Shown: piece after piece, positions 1 through 5,400 of the stretch
How positions within the stretch are numbered: position 1 is the stretch's first letter
How the letters are laid out: each line of letters opens with the position of its first letter
NCBI GenBank assembly: GCA_030629475.1
Contig: DAOVOU010000070.1
Span: forward strand, 1-8,210
From: Desulfobacterales bacterium
Lineage (GTDB): Bacteria; Desulfobacterota; Desulfobacteria; Desulfobacterales; C00003060
Direction of reading: 5' to 3'
Length of the DNA: 8,210 nucleotides
The notes under the pieces: generated by a model
The model's input: only the letters and a program-made list of their open reading frames with translations
What the model was told of the DNA's origin: nothing
Databases searched by the model: none
Position numbers and translations under genes: made by a program

Positions 1-138
1 ATGGTTAATTGTTTAATGCGATCTTTCCCCTATAATACTGTCTACTATTTATATTTATAAGGTTATCAGAGGAACCAATAAAAATCAAACACTAATTGGA
101 CGTCTCGTAATCTCTACAACCTATGGGAAAAGCTGGGG

Positions 139-158
139 GTCAGGTCTTCATTCTTGAC
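139..158. repeat. REP-like hairpin, copy 1
   Basis: GTCAGG and CTTGAC form a 6-bp stem with one G-T wobble around the loop TCTTCATT, preceded by a run of G. The same design recurs at 1241-1258 and 6213-6230, with a shared TCTTCA/TCTCCG loop. Short dispersed palindromes of this kind are typical substrates of REP-associated Y1 transposases, and one such gene lies at 3853-4650. Linking these hairpins to that transposase is an inference. Confidence 0.5.
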
Positions 159-170
159 AGATAACAAAGG

Positions 171-205
171 GGATGGCGATGGAGGTTGGAGGAGCGCTGC
201 GATTG
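171..205. repeat. heptamer-period array sharing a 33-bp repeat with 1893-1925
   Basis: Positions 171-191 split into three 7-mers: GGATGGC, GATGGAG and GTTGGAG. Positions 173-205 match 1893-1925 at 30 of 33 bases, including the shared word GGAGGTTGGAGGAGCGCTG. The second copy also sits in a 7-bp array. No coding role is seen. Confidence 0.6.
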
Positions 206-234
206 AGGAGGCAGGGAACTGACAAAAAATCTGT

Positions 235-790
235 GAAATCCAGTAGATCCTGAGGGTGGAAGGTCCAGGGATTGGGATATTTCTACTCATGCAAAACGGC
301 AGCGTGTTTGCGCGCTTTGCCCATCAGAGGATTCGGGAAAAACCCCCTGGAGGAGGGGTGAGCGTCCTTTGCCAGAGCATTAGTCCTCCCCGTGAGGCTT
401 TGGAGGCAGCCACAAGTCTTATGAAATCACTTGGGTGGTTCGGGCCGGCCATGGTGGAATTCAAATGGGATAGGCGCGACAATAAGCCAAAACTCATGGA
501 GGTAAATGGCCGATTCTGGGGTTCTTTGCAACTGGCGATCTCATCAGGTATTGATTTTCCCTATCTTCTCTATTGTCTTGCATCGGGAGAGAAAATCAAT
601 CGTCCCTCTAATTACAAAGTTTGCGTGAGGTCAAGGTGGGAATTGGGAGACCTTGATCATCTTTTAATAAGGTTAAGAAAAAGACGCCAGGAGCTTTTCT
701 TGCAGCCCAATGCTCCGTCAAGATAGAAGATTTTGAGGAACTTTATCCTGGATTTTTTCAATGTCTCTGTGCGAAATGAGGTTCTCGGGG
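235..790 (+). pseudogene. ATP-grasp family protein, 3' remnant (exopolysaccharide-cluster type)
   Basis: The readable frame runs from about 235 with a TAG at 244, then is open from the GTG at 256 to a TAG at 724. The product segment has the C-terminal half of an ATP-grasp fold: EGPGIGIFLL, then AHQRIREKPPGGGVS, then MVEFKWD and the metal/ATP-binding strand LMEVNGRFWGSLQLA, where E and N are the usual metal ligands. The tail, WELGDLDHLLIRLRK and onward, is typical of ATP-grasp proteins found in exopolysaccharide and exosortase loci. After the TAG at 724 the same frame still reads like the family tail (KILRNFILDFFNVSVRNEVL), so the stop is probably a nonsense mutation. The N-terminal and central domains are missing. 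The GTG at 256 is not a likely native start. The remnant runs straight into a phosphatase fragment at about 785-800. Family assignment is from recognisable motifs; the substrate is unknown. Confidence 0.65.
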
Positions 791-1055
791 AAGTATCAAC
801 CGGGAGATGGTTGAAACATTTGATATGATCATTGCCATGGAAACTTGGCAGTTTCAGACCTTGAAAAAAGCCTTCCCCAGGTATCAGGACAAGGTCTTCT
901 TGCTTCCCCTTTTTGATACCAGGGGAGGGACCAAACTGGGTGGGTTTGCCAGATACAACATCCAAGACCCTTATGGAAAAAGCCTGACCGAATTCCATGC
1001 CTGCTTCCAGAGGATTGAGAGATGCATCAAAGGGATGTTGAAGCGTATAGCGTAA
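780..1055 (+). pseudogene. low-molecular-weight protein tyrosine phosphatase, C-terminal half
   Basis: The frame is open from 780, with the first ATG at 807, and encodes about 90 residues matching the second half of low-molecular-weight protein tyrosine phosphatases. It has REMVETFDMIIAME (the strand and helix after the P-loop domain), then the QDKVFLLP segment, then IQDPYGKSLTEFHACFQRIERCIKGML. That last part carries the general-acid Asp in the DP motif and the C-terminal helix. The N-terminal catalytic P-loop (CX5R) is absent, so no active enzyme can be made. In exopolysaccharide clusters such phosphatases dephosphorylate the tyrosine kinase controlling chain length and export, and often neighbour ATP-grasp genes. 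The join to the ATP-grasp remnant looks like a deletion that removed that gene's end and the phosphatase's start. Confidence 0.7.
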
Positions 1056-1240
1056 TCCTTTGGGTATCCTTTGGGGTCGGACCAAGCTGACCGATTGATA
1101 TTCCGAACAAAGGGCTCAAGAAAGGGTCCATTTTTCACCTTAGAACGCCAATTTTGGCCCCAAAATCACACCCATAAGCGGCACAGGCTGCTGTGCGGCC
1201 TGGAGGCTAGGACAGGGGACCACAACGTAGATGAAATAGG

Positions 1241-1258
1241 GTCAAGTCTCCGCTTGAC
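1241..1258. repeat. REP-like hairpin, copy 2
   Basis: GTCAAG (1241-1246) and CTTGAC (1253-1258) are perfect 6-bp arms around TCTCCG, preceded by GG. This is the cleanest member of a three-copy family with 139-158 and 6213-6230. Confidence 0.55.
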
Positions 1259-1373
1259 TCTTATTCCACGCTTCTACGATTTCCTTGAGAAGATGAACGA
1301 AAATACCTGAATCTCCTTTGCCTAAAGAAATATCTTGAGGGCGGTTCCCTCTGCGGTGACCACGACGGAATCT

Positions 1374-1432
1374 CCCTTCACATCCAACATCAAAAAAGCT
1401 TAAAAAATGTTGTATATTTAGTGCCTTGAACA
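1374..1432. repeat. 59-bp dispersed repeat, copy 1
   Basis: Positions 1374-1432 match 5601-5659 over 59 bases without gaps and with 7 mismatches (about 88 percent). Both copies start CCCTTCACA and contain CCAACATCAAAAAAG and TTTAGTGCCTTG. In this copy CAACAT (1385-1390) and ATGTTG (1407-1412) can pair around an A-rich loop; the second copy has lost this pairing. No coding frame is conserved between the copies. Confidence 0.8.
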
Positions 1433-1622
1433 TCCATAGCTGCATTCAAAAGAATATGTACGAATCTAATTTGTCTTGGCGTGCCTGTAGGAATCTCCCT
1501 CCACAAGAATTCCTCCGGAACCGGAGTCCGCACAGCAAGGCCCCTAAAATCAAGCCCATGAATATGATGGCCATATCATTCCAGCGGAACATCCGCATTT
1601 TCACGGCTCTCAAGCCAGGCAT

Positions 1623-1805
1623 ATGACGTATGAAGGTTGCGAGCAAAAGGGTAGAGCAGTCTGGTGGATGCTGGCGAGGATAGGCGGATGGAACCCAAAC
1701 ACAAGCAGGCTGGACATAGATCGGGAAGTCAAGGATTTCAAATGTGCAGAGGCTACACAACAAGATGTGAAGGATAAGATTAATGAATACATGGAGACAC
1801 CGTGA
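1623..1805 (+). CDS. doubtful small hypothetical protein
   Basis: I do not recognise this 60-residue ORF. It begins at an ATG without a strong Shine-Dalgarno sequence. The same frame is open back to 1548, so it could be the tail of a longer decayed gene. The first half is Trp-rich (RAVWWMLARIGGWNPN) and the second half is charged and helical in character (REVKDFKCAEATQQDVKDKINEYMETP). The charged tail looks more like real protein than most frames here. The ORF lies between repeats, has no operon partner, and a minus-strand frame overlaps it. It could be a remnant or a chance ORF. Confidence 0.22.
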   Translation: MTYEGCEQKGRAVWWMLARIGGWNPNTSRLDIDREVKDFKCAEATQQDVKDKINEYMETP

Positions 1806-1821
1806 TGCTCGCTGGGCTCAC

Positions 1822-1856
1822 GATTGCGGATTGGGGATTGCGGATTGGGGATTGCT
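1822..1856. repeat. heptamer tandem array (GATTGSG)5
   Basis: Five consecutive 7-bp units start at 1822: GATTGCG and GATTGGG alternate twice, and the fifth is GATTGCT. Directly after it, 1856-1872 is a hairpin (TGCGCTT, loop GCA, AAGCGCA). The array is intergenic, just after the doubtful ORF. Confidence 0.85.
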
Positions 1857-1876
1857 GCGCTTGCAAAGCGCACTGA

Positions 1877-1925
1877 GCATGGGGCAGAGGGCATGGCGTT
1901 GGAGGTTGGAGGAGCGCTGTGCTTG
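1877..1925. repeat. second heptamer array plus 33-bp repeat copy
   Basis: From 1877 five 7-bp units follow each other: GCATGGG, GCAGAGG, GCATGGC, then GTTGGAG twice. This unit sequence is unrelated to the array 20 bp upstream, yet the period is the same. Positions 1893-1925 are the second copy of the 33-bp repeat seen at 173-205. Confidence 0.7.
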
Positions 1926-1927
1926 CC

Positions 1928-1980
1928 TTTTACCCATTTCAGCTCAAGGCTCTTTTGGGTAATTTTTCGCAGGTTGTCAG
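1928..1980. repeat. TTTTACCC...GGGTAA dispersed repeat, copy 1 (left half of the intron target)
   Basis: The unit starts TTTTACCCATTTC, has CTCAAGGCT in its middle, and ends GGGTAATTTTT...GGTTGTCAG. TTACCCA (1930-1936) and TGGGTAA (1956-1962) are inverted. Related copies lie at 3513-3550, 4680-4716 and 4748-4828. The repeat stops exactly at 1980, where the group II intron begins. Its continuation in the uninterrupted copy (ACAGGATT...) resumes at 2752. Confidence 0.8.
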
Positions 1981-2751
1981 GTCGAGTAGAGAGCAGGCGC
2001 GCGCATGTTGAAACATCACGTTTCCTGCTCCCCCTCTAAAATTCCGTACATTGGGTTTTCTCCGGTACGGCTTCAAACTGACATTCAACCGCGACCTTCG
2101 CTGAGGGGAGTGCAGGTTAAGCACGAGGTCTGCATACACCACACGCCCAACAACTTATACGCAGCTAAAGCTGTCGATTCAAACTCCTGTGGCCTATTAG
2201 GCATGTTTAACAGAGCTATATCACAGGCAGCCAGTCAGTCCAGAGGCCCTTGGCTCGCTAACGGGTTATGTTGTCCCGTCAGGTCATCGCTTACTACGCC
2301 CTCATCCGCCCCCCTCGTCGCCTCCTTCTGGCTTATTTTCTTCGTCCGTCAGGTCTTTGCCCTACAACCTTATTTGGGCTGGCGACGACGGGTTCCCCAA
2401 TTTAATCCGCGCATCTCTCTCATTGTGCCGCCTCTCCGACCCCGGCGTTCCGAACGGTTGCCTTCGACTGTTCCTTCACCGTCCGCTATGGCCTTCACCA
2501 TTCCTGCACAAGTTCGGCAAACGCAATGCCACCATCACCGGTTCTCAGGTGGTCAGTCTAACGAGGCTGCAGAGTTCACTTCATGCTACGGCCCGATGAG
2601 TTGCTTGCCCGACACCGGCACGGACTTTTACTTTCGAGCTTTCCCCTCGACAAGTCACCTTGTCGAGAAGTCGAATATAACTACGTGGGCAAACAGCCAA
2701 TTCCCACGACCGGACTTTCACCGGTTAGACACGCGGCCTTATGGGCTGCAC
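1981..2751 (-). ncRNA. ORF-less group II intron (retroelement ribozyme)
   Basis: On the minus strand the element runs from GTGCAGCCC (2751; consensus GUGYG, one mismatch) to CTACTCGAC (ending 1981). Removing it rejoins AATCCTGT with CTGACAACC, matching the uninterrupted repeat at 4828/4829, where AATCCTGT is followed by CTGAGAACC. Domain VI is clear: GAGGGG plus GAGCAGG pair with CCTGCTC plus TCT and CTC, leaving one bulged A seven bases from the 3' end (1987), the expected lariat branch point. A domain V candidate just upstream contains AGCCGTAC and GTACGG, but its tip stem is short and it departs from consensus, suggesting decay. Domain I hairpins include CGTGGG/CCCACG (2708-2684) and CTCGACAA/TTGTCGAG (2667-2646). 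GCAGGA at 2507-2502 could serve as EBS1 for the 5' exon end TCCTGT. No reverse transcriptase/maturase is encoded; only about 250 bp remain where domain IV would carry it. Excision would need a maturase acting in trans. Confidence 0.82.
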
Positions 2752-2822
2752 ACAGGATTTACAGGATTTGACAGATTTTTTCTCGCTTTCCAGATGAAAC
2801 CGAGAAACCTCAATCCGCTTAC
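2752..2822. repeat. right half of the intron target repeat
   Basis: ACAGGATTTACAGGATTTGACAG is followed by a T-run and then GATGAAACCGAGAAACC and CTCAATCCGC. The same order of blocks occurs at 4829-5000, where ACAGGATT directly follows GGTTCTCAG. Positions 2752-2771 are the exact reverse complement of 3471-3490. Confidence 0.8.
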
Positions 2823-2860
2823 GGCGGAGGGTAATCTATCTCAGTCACGAATAATCGCGT

Positions 2861-2926
2861 AGGAATTCGGGGGCAGCCCTGGAGGAATTCAGGAGGAATT
2901 CGAGGAATTCGGGGTCAGCCCTTGAC
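2861..2926. repeat. AGGAATTC repeat cluster with palindromic ends
   Basis: AGGAATTC occurs four times, at 2861, 2883, 2894 and 2903. The first and last copies continue into near-identical tails (CGGGGGCAGCCCT and CGGGGTCAGCCCT), the last followed by TGACATGGGACAC. GTCA (2914-2917) and TGAC (2923-2926) pair across the tail. Runs of the type AATTCGGGG...GACAC are often seen at the borders of REP-associated transposase units, so this may be the scar of one or more such insertions. That link is an inference. Confidence 0.55.
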
Positions 2927-3336
2927 ATGGGACACTATTCTGCCTTCACTTACGATGAAGTGCCCAACTATTCCGAAACTGCCCACGCCAGCGCAACTCC
3001 TACGGCTTCTGGCCCGCCACTGGATACGATTGACCACACTATTGCTATAACATCCCCAACTTTGGGAACTACCTGTTTCACTAAGGAAGATACTATAACT
3101 CTAAGTGGTACTGCCTCCGACGATGTGGGCGTTACAAGCGTTACCTGGACTAACAGCCAGGGGAGCAGCGGAACCGCCTCAGGAACTTCCGATTGGACAA
3201 TCTCTAACCTTCCCCTCCACTGCGGTAACCATAATATCATAACCGTAACCGCCAGAGATGCAGCAGGCAATTCTGCCACGACACCATAACCATAGACACC
3301 AAGCCCTGCCCTGTCGGCGGCTTCGGCCTTCAATAG
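2927..3336 (+). pseudogene. Ig-like domain fragment of a secreted or surface protein, frameshifted
   Basis: The frame from 2927 to 3289 encodes one almost complete bacterial Ig-like repeat: IAITSPTLGTT, then TITLSGTASDDVGVTSVTWTNSQGSSGTASGTSDW, then NIITVTARDAAGNSAT. Such domains occur in tandem in large extracellular adhesins and surface proteins. At about 3280-3283 the reading changes frame: the expected continuation DTITIDTKP is read from 3280 in another frame and ends at a TAG at 3334-3336. The first 30 residues (MGHYSAFTYDEV...) probably do not belong to the domain. The ATG follows the AGGAATTC cluster, no signal peptide is visible, and no Shine-Dalgarno is evident. The fragment is probably one module left from a larger gene cut by recombination. 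Confidence 0.7.
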
Positions 3337-3431
3337 CGATAAACTTTGTATCCGACAGGATTGACCCCAGTACGATCCCGCCACGGCGGGACCTACGGGG
3401 CAGGCAGGATCTCTGGGATTTTCTTGCTTCC

Positions 3432-3452
3432 TGCCTTTCGTCACGAAAGGCA
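3432..3452. other. 9-bp perfect hairpin
   Basis: TGCCTTTCG and CGAAAGGCA form a perfect stem around TCA. There is no T-run on either side, so an intrinsic terminator is not supported. It lies downstream of the broken Ig-like gene. Confidence 0.5.
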
Positions 3453-3470
3453 AAAGCCCCAAAACATCCA

Positions 3471-3490
3471 TCAAATCCTGTAAATCCTGT
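3471..3490. repeat. inverted copy of the intron 5' target motif, unoccupied
   Basis: The 20 bases TCAAATCCTGTAAATCCTGT are identical to the minus-strand sequence immediately 5' of the intron (reverse complement of 2752-2771). AATCCTGT, the 5' exon end, occurs twice here (3474-3481 and 3483-3490) with no intron attached. Confidence 0.8.
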
Positions 3491-3512
3491 CAACAAAAAA
3501 CCAGAATTCAAT

Positions 3513-3550
3513 TTTTACCCATTTCACCTCAAGGCTGTTTTGGGTAAAAA
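3513..3550. repeat. TTTTACCC...GGGTAA dispersed repeat, copy 2
   Basis: TTTTACCCATTTCACCTCAAGG is followed by CTGTTTTGGGTAAAAA. It matches copy 1 at 1928 closely up to GGGTAA and then diverges. It lies about 20 bp after the unoccupied target motif, whose orientation relative to it is opposite to that at the intron locus. Confidence 0.75.
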
Positions 3551-3633
3551 CCTGTTCCTTTCATTTCCGGCCATTTCAGGGAATCTAGTTTACCAATCAT
3601 ACTTGATCGGTTTGCGGTGCAGTCATGGACACA

Positions 3634-3663
3634 TTTGATCTAATCAGACAAGGTAAGATCAAA
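3634..3663. other. 8-bp perfect inverted repeat upstream of the transposase
   Basis: TTTGATCT (3634-3641) and AGATCAAA (3656-3663) are perfect arms around a 14-base loop. It lies about 120-150 bp before the transposase frame opens and could be an element end or an operator; nothing in the sequence decides between these. Confidence 0.4.
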
Positions 3664-3852
3664 CGGTATTTTCGGGCAACCCAAAAACTGAACACACCTA
3701 ATATTGTTTCCCATACCCGCCTGCCATAGCTTATAGAAGCCCCGTTAGCGATCACTGAATTTACTGAGCAACACAGTTGAGCCTGCTTTGATAAGGGTTA
3801 CAGGCATAGCGGGCAGGTCACGCAAAGGGCAGCGGGCAAAGAGCCACTGTTT

Positions 3853-4650
3853 TTGGAAGATAGTGACTATCTCTTCATGTTAGGGCTCCTAAAGGAGATA
3901 GCCAATAATTACTCGCTTAAGATGTATGCTTTCTGTCTCATGCCAAACCATGTCCATTTACTCTTCAGCCCGCAGGAAGACAACTTGTATGATGCGATGC
4001 GGGACTTGTTTTCAAGATATGCTAAGAAGTTCAATTGGAAATATGAAAGGAAAGGTCATTTGTTTGGCGGGCCCTACAGGCAGGCTGTTTGCCTGGATGA
4101 CAGCTATCTTCTGGCCGCATCTCTCTATATACATCTGAATCCGGTAAGGGCTGCCCTTGCGCTCGACCCTCTAAGTTACCGCTGGTCATCGTGTCGATTA
4201 TATTATGAGGATGATGCCCCGAAATCGTTTATAGATCCTGATTTCATCTTGCGATTGCTCTCTGAGGATGGAATTGAGAATAAAGAGAGATACCGGCTTC
4301 TGCTGAAGCAGAGTAGCGAGTTAGAGACTGCACACGTATTGGAACAGGAAGATGCCATAGAACGTTTCCGGTCAAAGATAGCCTCCATGTTTCCCTCTCT
4401 TTTCAAGATGGTTAACAAGAAAAAACAGATCGCCGGGTTTTCGGGCATCGATCTACCGGGAATAGAAGAGTTAGAAAAACAGATTGAAGCCGTGGGAAAG
4501 GAGCATTTCCATAGCAAGCCCGAAAGTAGAAAGGCGAAAAAATACCTCATAGAGCAACTCATTTCCCGTGGCTACACACGAGCAGAAATAGCTGAGCGAT
4601 TAGGTGTATCACGGAAGACCGTTTACAACATTTTGAAAGCTTCACAATAA
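3853..4650 (+). CDS. REP-associated tyrosine transposase (Y1, HUH family), 5' end damaged
   Basis: The product is a single-strand DNA transposase of the IS200-like/TnpA-REP family, which nicks and joins DNA through a His-hydrophobic-His metal site and a catalytic tyrosine. The HUH motif is in LMPNHVHLLF (His33 and His35). Further family segments are the conserved GHLFGGPYRQAV and SYLLAASLYIHLNPVRA (residues 68-100), followed by LSYRWSSCRLYY. The C-terminal 33 residues form a helix-turn-helix (YTRAEIAERLGVSRKTVYNIL), an extra DNA-binding module found in longer members. The only usable start in frame is the TTG at 3853. Family homology clearly continues upstream (HSGQVTQRAAGKEPLFLED) to about 3805, in a frame open only from 3781 with no start codon. 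The usual first 20 or so residues, including the YHVT strand, are altered or frameshifted near 3800-3815. The gene may therefore be inactive or use a weak start. No accessory gene neighbours it. Confidence 0.85.
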   Translation: MEDSDYLFMLGLLKEIANNYSLKMYAFCLMPNHVHLLFSPQEDNLYDAMRDLFSRYAKKFNWKYERKGHLFGGPYRQAVCLDDSYLLAASLYIHLNPVRAALALDPLSYRWSSCRLYYEDDAPKSFIDPDFILRLLSEDGIENKERYRLLLKQSSELETAHVLEQEDAIERFRSKIASMFPSLFKMVNKKKQIAGFSGIDLPGIEELEKQIEAVGKEHFHSKPESRKAKKYLIEQLISRGYTRAEIAERLGVSRKTVYNILKASQ

Positions 4651-4679
4651 AGCATTCATTTTGCTTTCAGAAGCGCGAC

Positions 4680-4716
4680 TTTTACCCATTTCAGCCCAAA
4701 GCACTTTTGGATAAAA
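4680..4716. repeat. TTTTACCC...GGGTAA dispersed repeat, copy 3 (diverged)
   Basis: TTTTACCCATTTCAGCCCAAAGCACTTTTGGATAAAA repeats the layout of copy 1, with GGGTAA changed to GGATAA. It begins 30 bp after the transposase stop codon. A fragment (TTTACCCACTTTT) follows near 4739. Confidence 0.65.
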
Positions 4717-4747
4717 TTCCACCCACACAGGAGGCTCCTTTACCCAC

Positions 4748-4828
4748 TTTTTACCCATTTCACATCAAGGTCGTAGATCCGCCGTCACTTTGGAGGGCTG
4801 TTTGGGGTAATTTTGTGTAGGTTCTCAG
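4748..4828. repeat. TTTTACCC...GGGTAA dispersed repeat, copy 4 (uninterrupted intron target, left half)
   Basis: TTTTTACCCATTTCACATCAAGG is followed by about 25 extra bases (4771-4795), then GGCTGTTTGGGGTAATTTT and GGTTCTCAG. It runs directly into ACAGGATT at 4829, whereas in copy 1 the intron separates these two blocks. Confidence 0.75.
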
Positions 4829-5000
4829 ACAGGATTGACAAGATTTCATAGATTTTTCCCCAGTTTCCTCCTGCCCGCCAGTGCCAGGCGACCTGCCCGC
4901 CATTGCCAGAGATGCTAGCATGTAAACTCGATGCGGTACGTGGCGCTGGCAGGCGGGTGGCAGGCGGGGATGAAACTGAGAAACCTCAATCCGCCTGCCC
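4829..5000. repeat. uninterrupted intron target, right half, with a palindromic GC-rich insert
   Basis: ACAGGATTGACAAGATTTCATAG, a T-run, and then GATGAAACTGAGAAACC and CTCAATCCGC follow the same order as 2752-2822. Between the T-run and GATGAAAC lies an insert bounded by CAGTTTC (4861-4867) and GAAACTG (4972-4978). It contains two adjacent 22-bp units starting CCTGCCCGCC (4870 and 4892), and on the other side the inverse words GGCAGGCGGG. The insert is an imperfect palindrome of roughly 118 bp with no coding frame. Confidence 0.7.
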
Positions 5001-5129
5001 TGCCCTTGCCTTACTCTCCGGCTTGCCTGTATTTCCACGAATCTTGGTGTAACAGTATTCTAGGAGGAGCGTTTGGCCGCGCGATCGTAAATGAGCTGAA
5101 TGCGATCTGACTTAATGCGTAACTGCCCC

Positions 5130-5158
5130 TTGACGACACCCTCCGAATACCGTATCTT
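5130..5158 (+). promoter_or_regulatory. sigma-70-like promoter for the DUF1640-like gene
   Basis: TTGACG (5130-5135) and TATCTT (5153-5158) are separated by 17 bp and lie about 30 bp before the start codon. A Shine-Dalgarno run AAGGGGG (5173-5179) sits 8 bases before the ATG at 5188. The spacing fits a housekeeping promoter. Confidence 0.55.
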
Positions 5159-5187
5159 ATATTTGAAAAAGAAAGGGGGCGTTTCCA

Positions 5188-5400
5188 ATGGCCAGAGTCG
5201 CAGTTGAAACCTACCAGGACTTGAGCGAGGCCTTCGGCGATGAAAAGGCAAGGTTGATCGTCAAGGCTATTGAAGATATTGAGGATCTGGCGACTAAAAA
5301 GGACCTTCTCGAGCTAAAGGTTGATCTGATAAAGTGGAATGTCGGCACAATGGTGGCCATGACAGGCATTTTCGGATTAATGCTCAAGCTGTTTGGGTGA
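5188..5400 (+). CDS. small DUF1640-like coiled-coil membrane protein
   Basis: The 70-residue product begins MARVAVETYQDLSEAFGDEKARLIVKAIEDIEDLATKKDL, which has the layout of the DUF1640/CCDC90-like family: a short helical head with an EKA-type segment, then the ATK(K/E)DL start of a coiled coil. The C-terminal 20 residues (NVGTMVAMTGIFGLMLKLFG) form one membrane helix, so it is probably a tail-anchored inner-membrane protein. Typical family members have a longer coiled coil before the helix; here it is reduced to LLELKVDLIKW, an internally shortened version. A good Shine-Dalgarno and a promoter precede the ATG. It stands alone, with repeats on both sides. The biochemical role of bacterial members is not established. 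Family assignment is by pattern and is moderately secure. Confidence 0.72.
   Translation: MARVAVETYQDLSEAFGDEKARLIVKAIEDIEDLATKKDLLELKVDLIKWNVGTMVAMTGIFGLMLKLFG

Larger units (their letters stand above)
1..225. other. gene-free left edge
   Basis: No convincing coding frame is seen. The first 60 bases are AT-rich. The stretch holds a REP-like hairpin (139-158) and a short array of 7-bp periodicity (171-191), each listed separately. The heptamer array stops shortly before the first readable codons of the ATP-grasp remnant, so the 5' part of that gene seems to have been replaced by repeat DNA. Confidence 0.5.
1056..1622. other. long stretch without a supported gene
   Basis: Short ORFs occur on both strands, but none shows a recognisable domain, a good ribosome binding site or consistent codon use. 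The stretch contains a REP-like hairpin (1241-1258) and copy 1 of a 59-bp dispersed repeat (1374-1432). The plus frame of the next ORF is already open from 1548. A minus-strand frame around 1500-1590 would encode a hydrophobic run (MAIIFMGLILGALLCGL), but it lies opposite that open plus frame and has no convincing start signal. Confidence 0.45.
3337..3780. other. gene-free stretch rich in small palindromes
   Basis: No supported gene is seen. Palindromes include TCCCGCC/GGCGGGA with a 2-base loop (3376-3391), the 9-bp hairpin at 3432-3452 and the 8-bp hairpin at 3634-3663. Two dispersed repeats are listed separately (3471-3490 and 3513-3550). The end of the stretch lies just before the transposase reading frame, which opens after a TGA at 3778. 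Confidence 0.5.

Noticed and set aside
657..1085. Minus-strand 142-codon ORF
   Set aside because: It lies opposite the recognisable phosphatase and ATP-grasp remnants and has no domain of its own.
2147..2213. attC-like integron site (GCCCAAC...GTTTAAC)
   Set aside because: The two core words are not complementary and the stretch lies inside domain IV of the intron; no integrase or cassette array is present.
2005..2862. Long plus-strand ORF (285 codons) and overlapping shorter ones
   Set aside because: They lie across the intron on the opposite strand, are rich in Ser/Pro/Arg with no domain, and are explained by the structured RNA on the minus strand.
2968..3511. Minus-strand ORFs of 168 and 110 codons
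   Set aside because: They are antisense to the Ig-like module and have no recognisable content.
3821..3845. 7-bp periodicity GCAAAGG/GCAGCGG/GCAAAGA before the transposase start
   Set aside because: These bases encode TQRAAGKEP, a stretch expected in this transposase family, so the period is better explained by coding.
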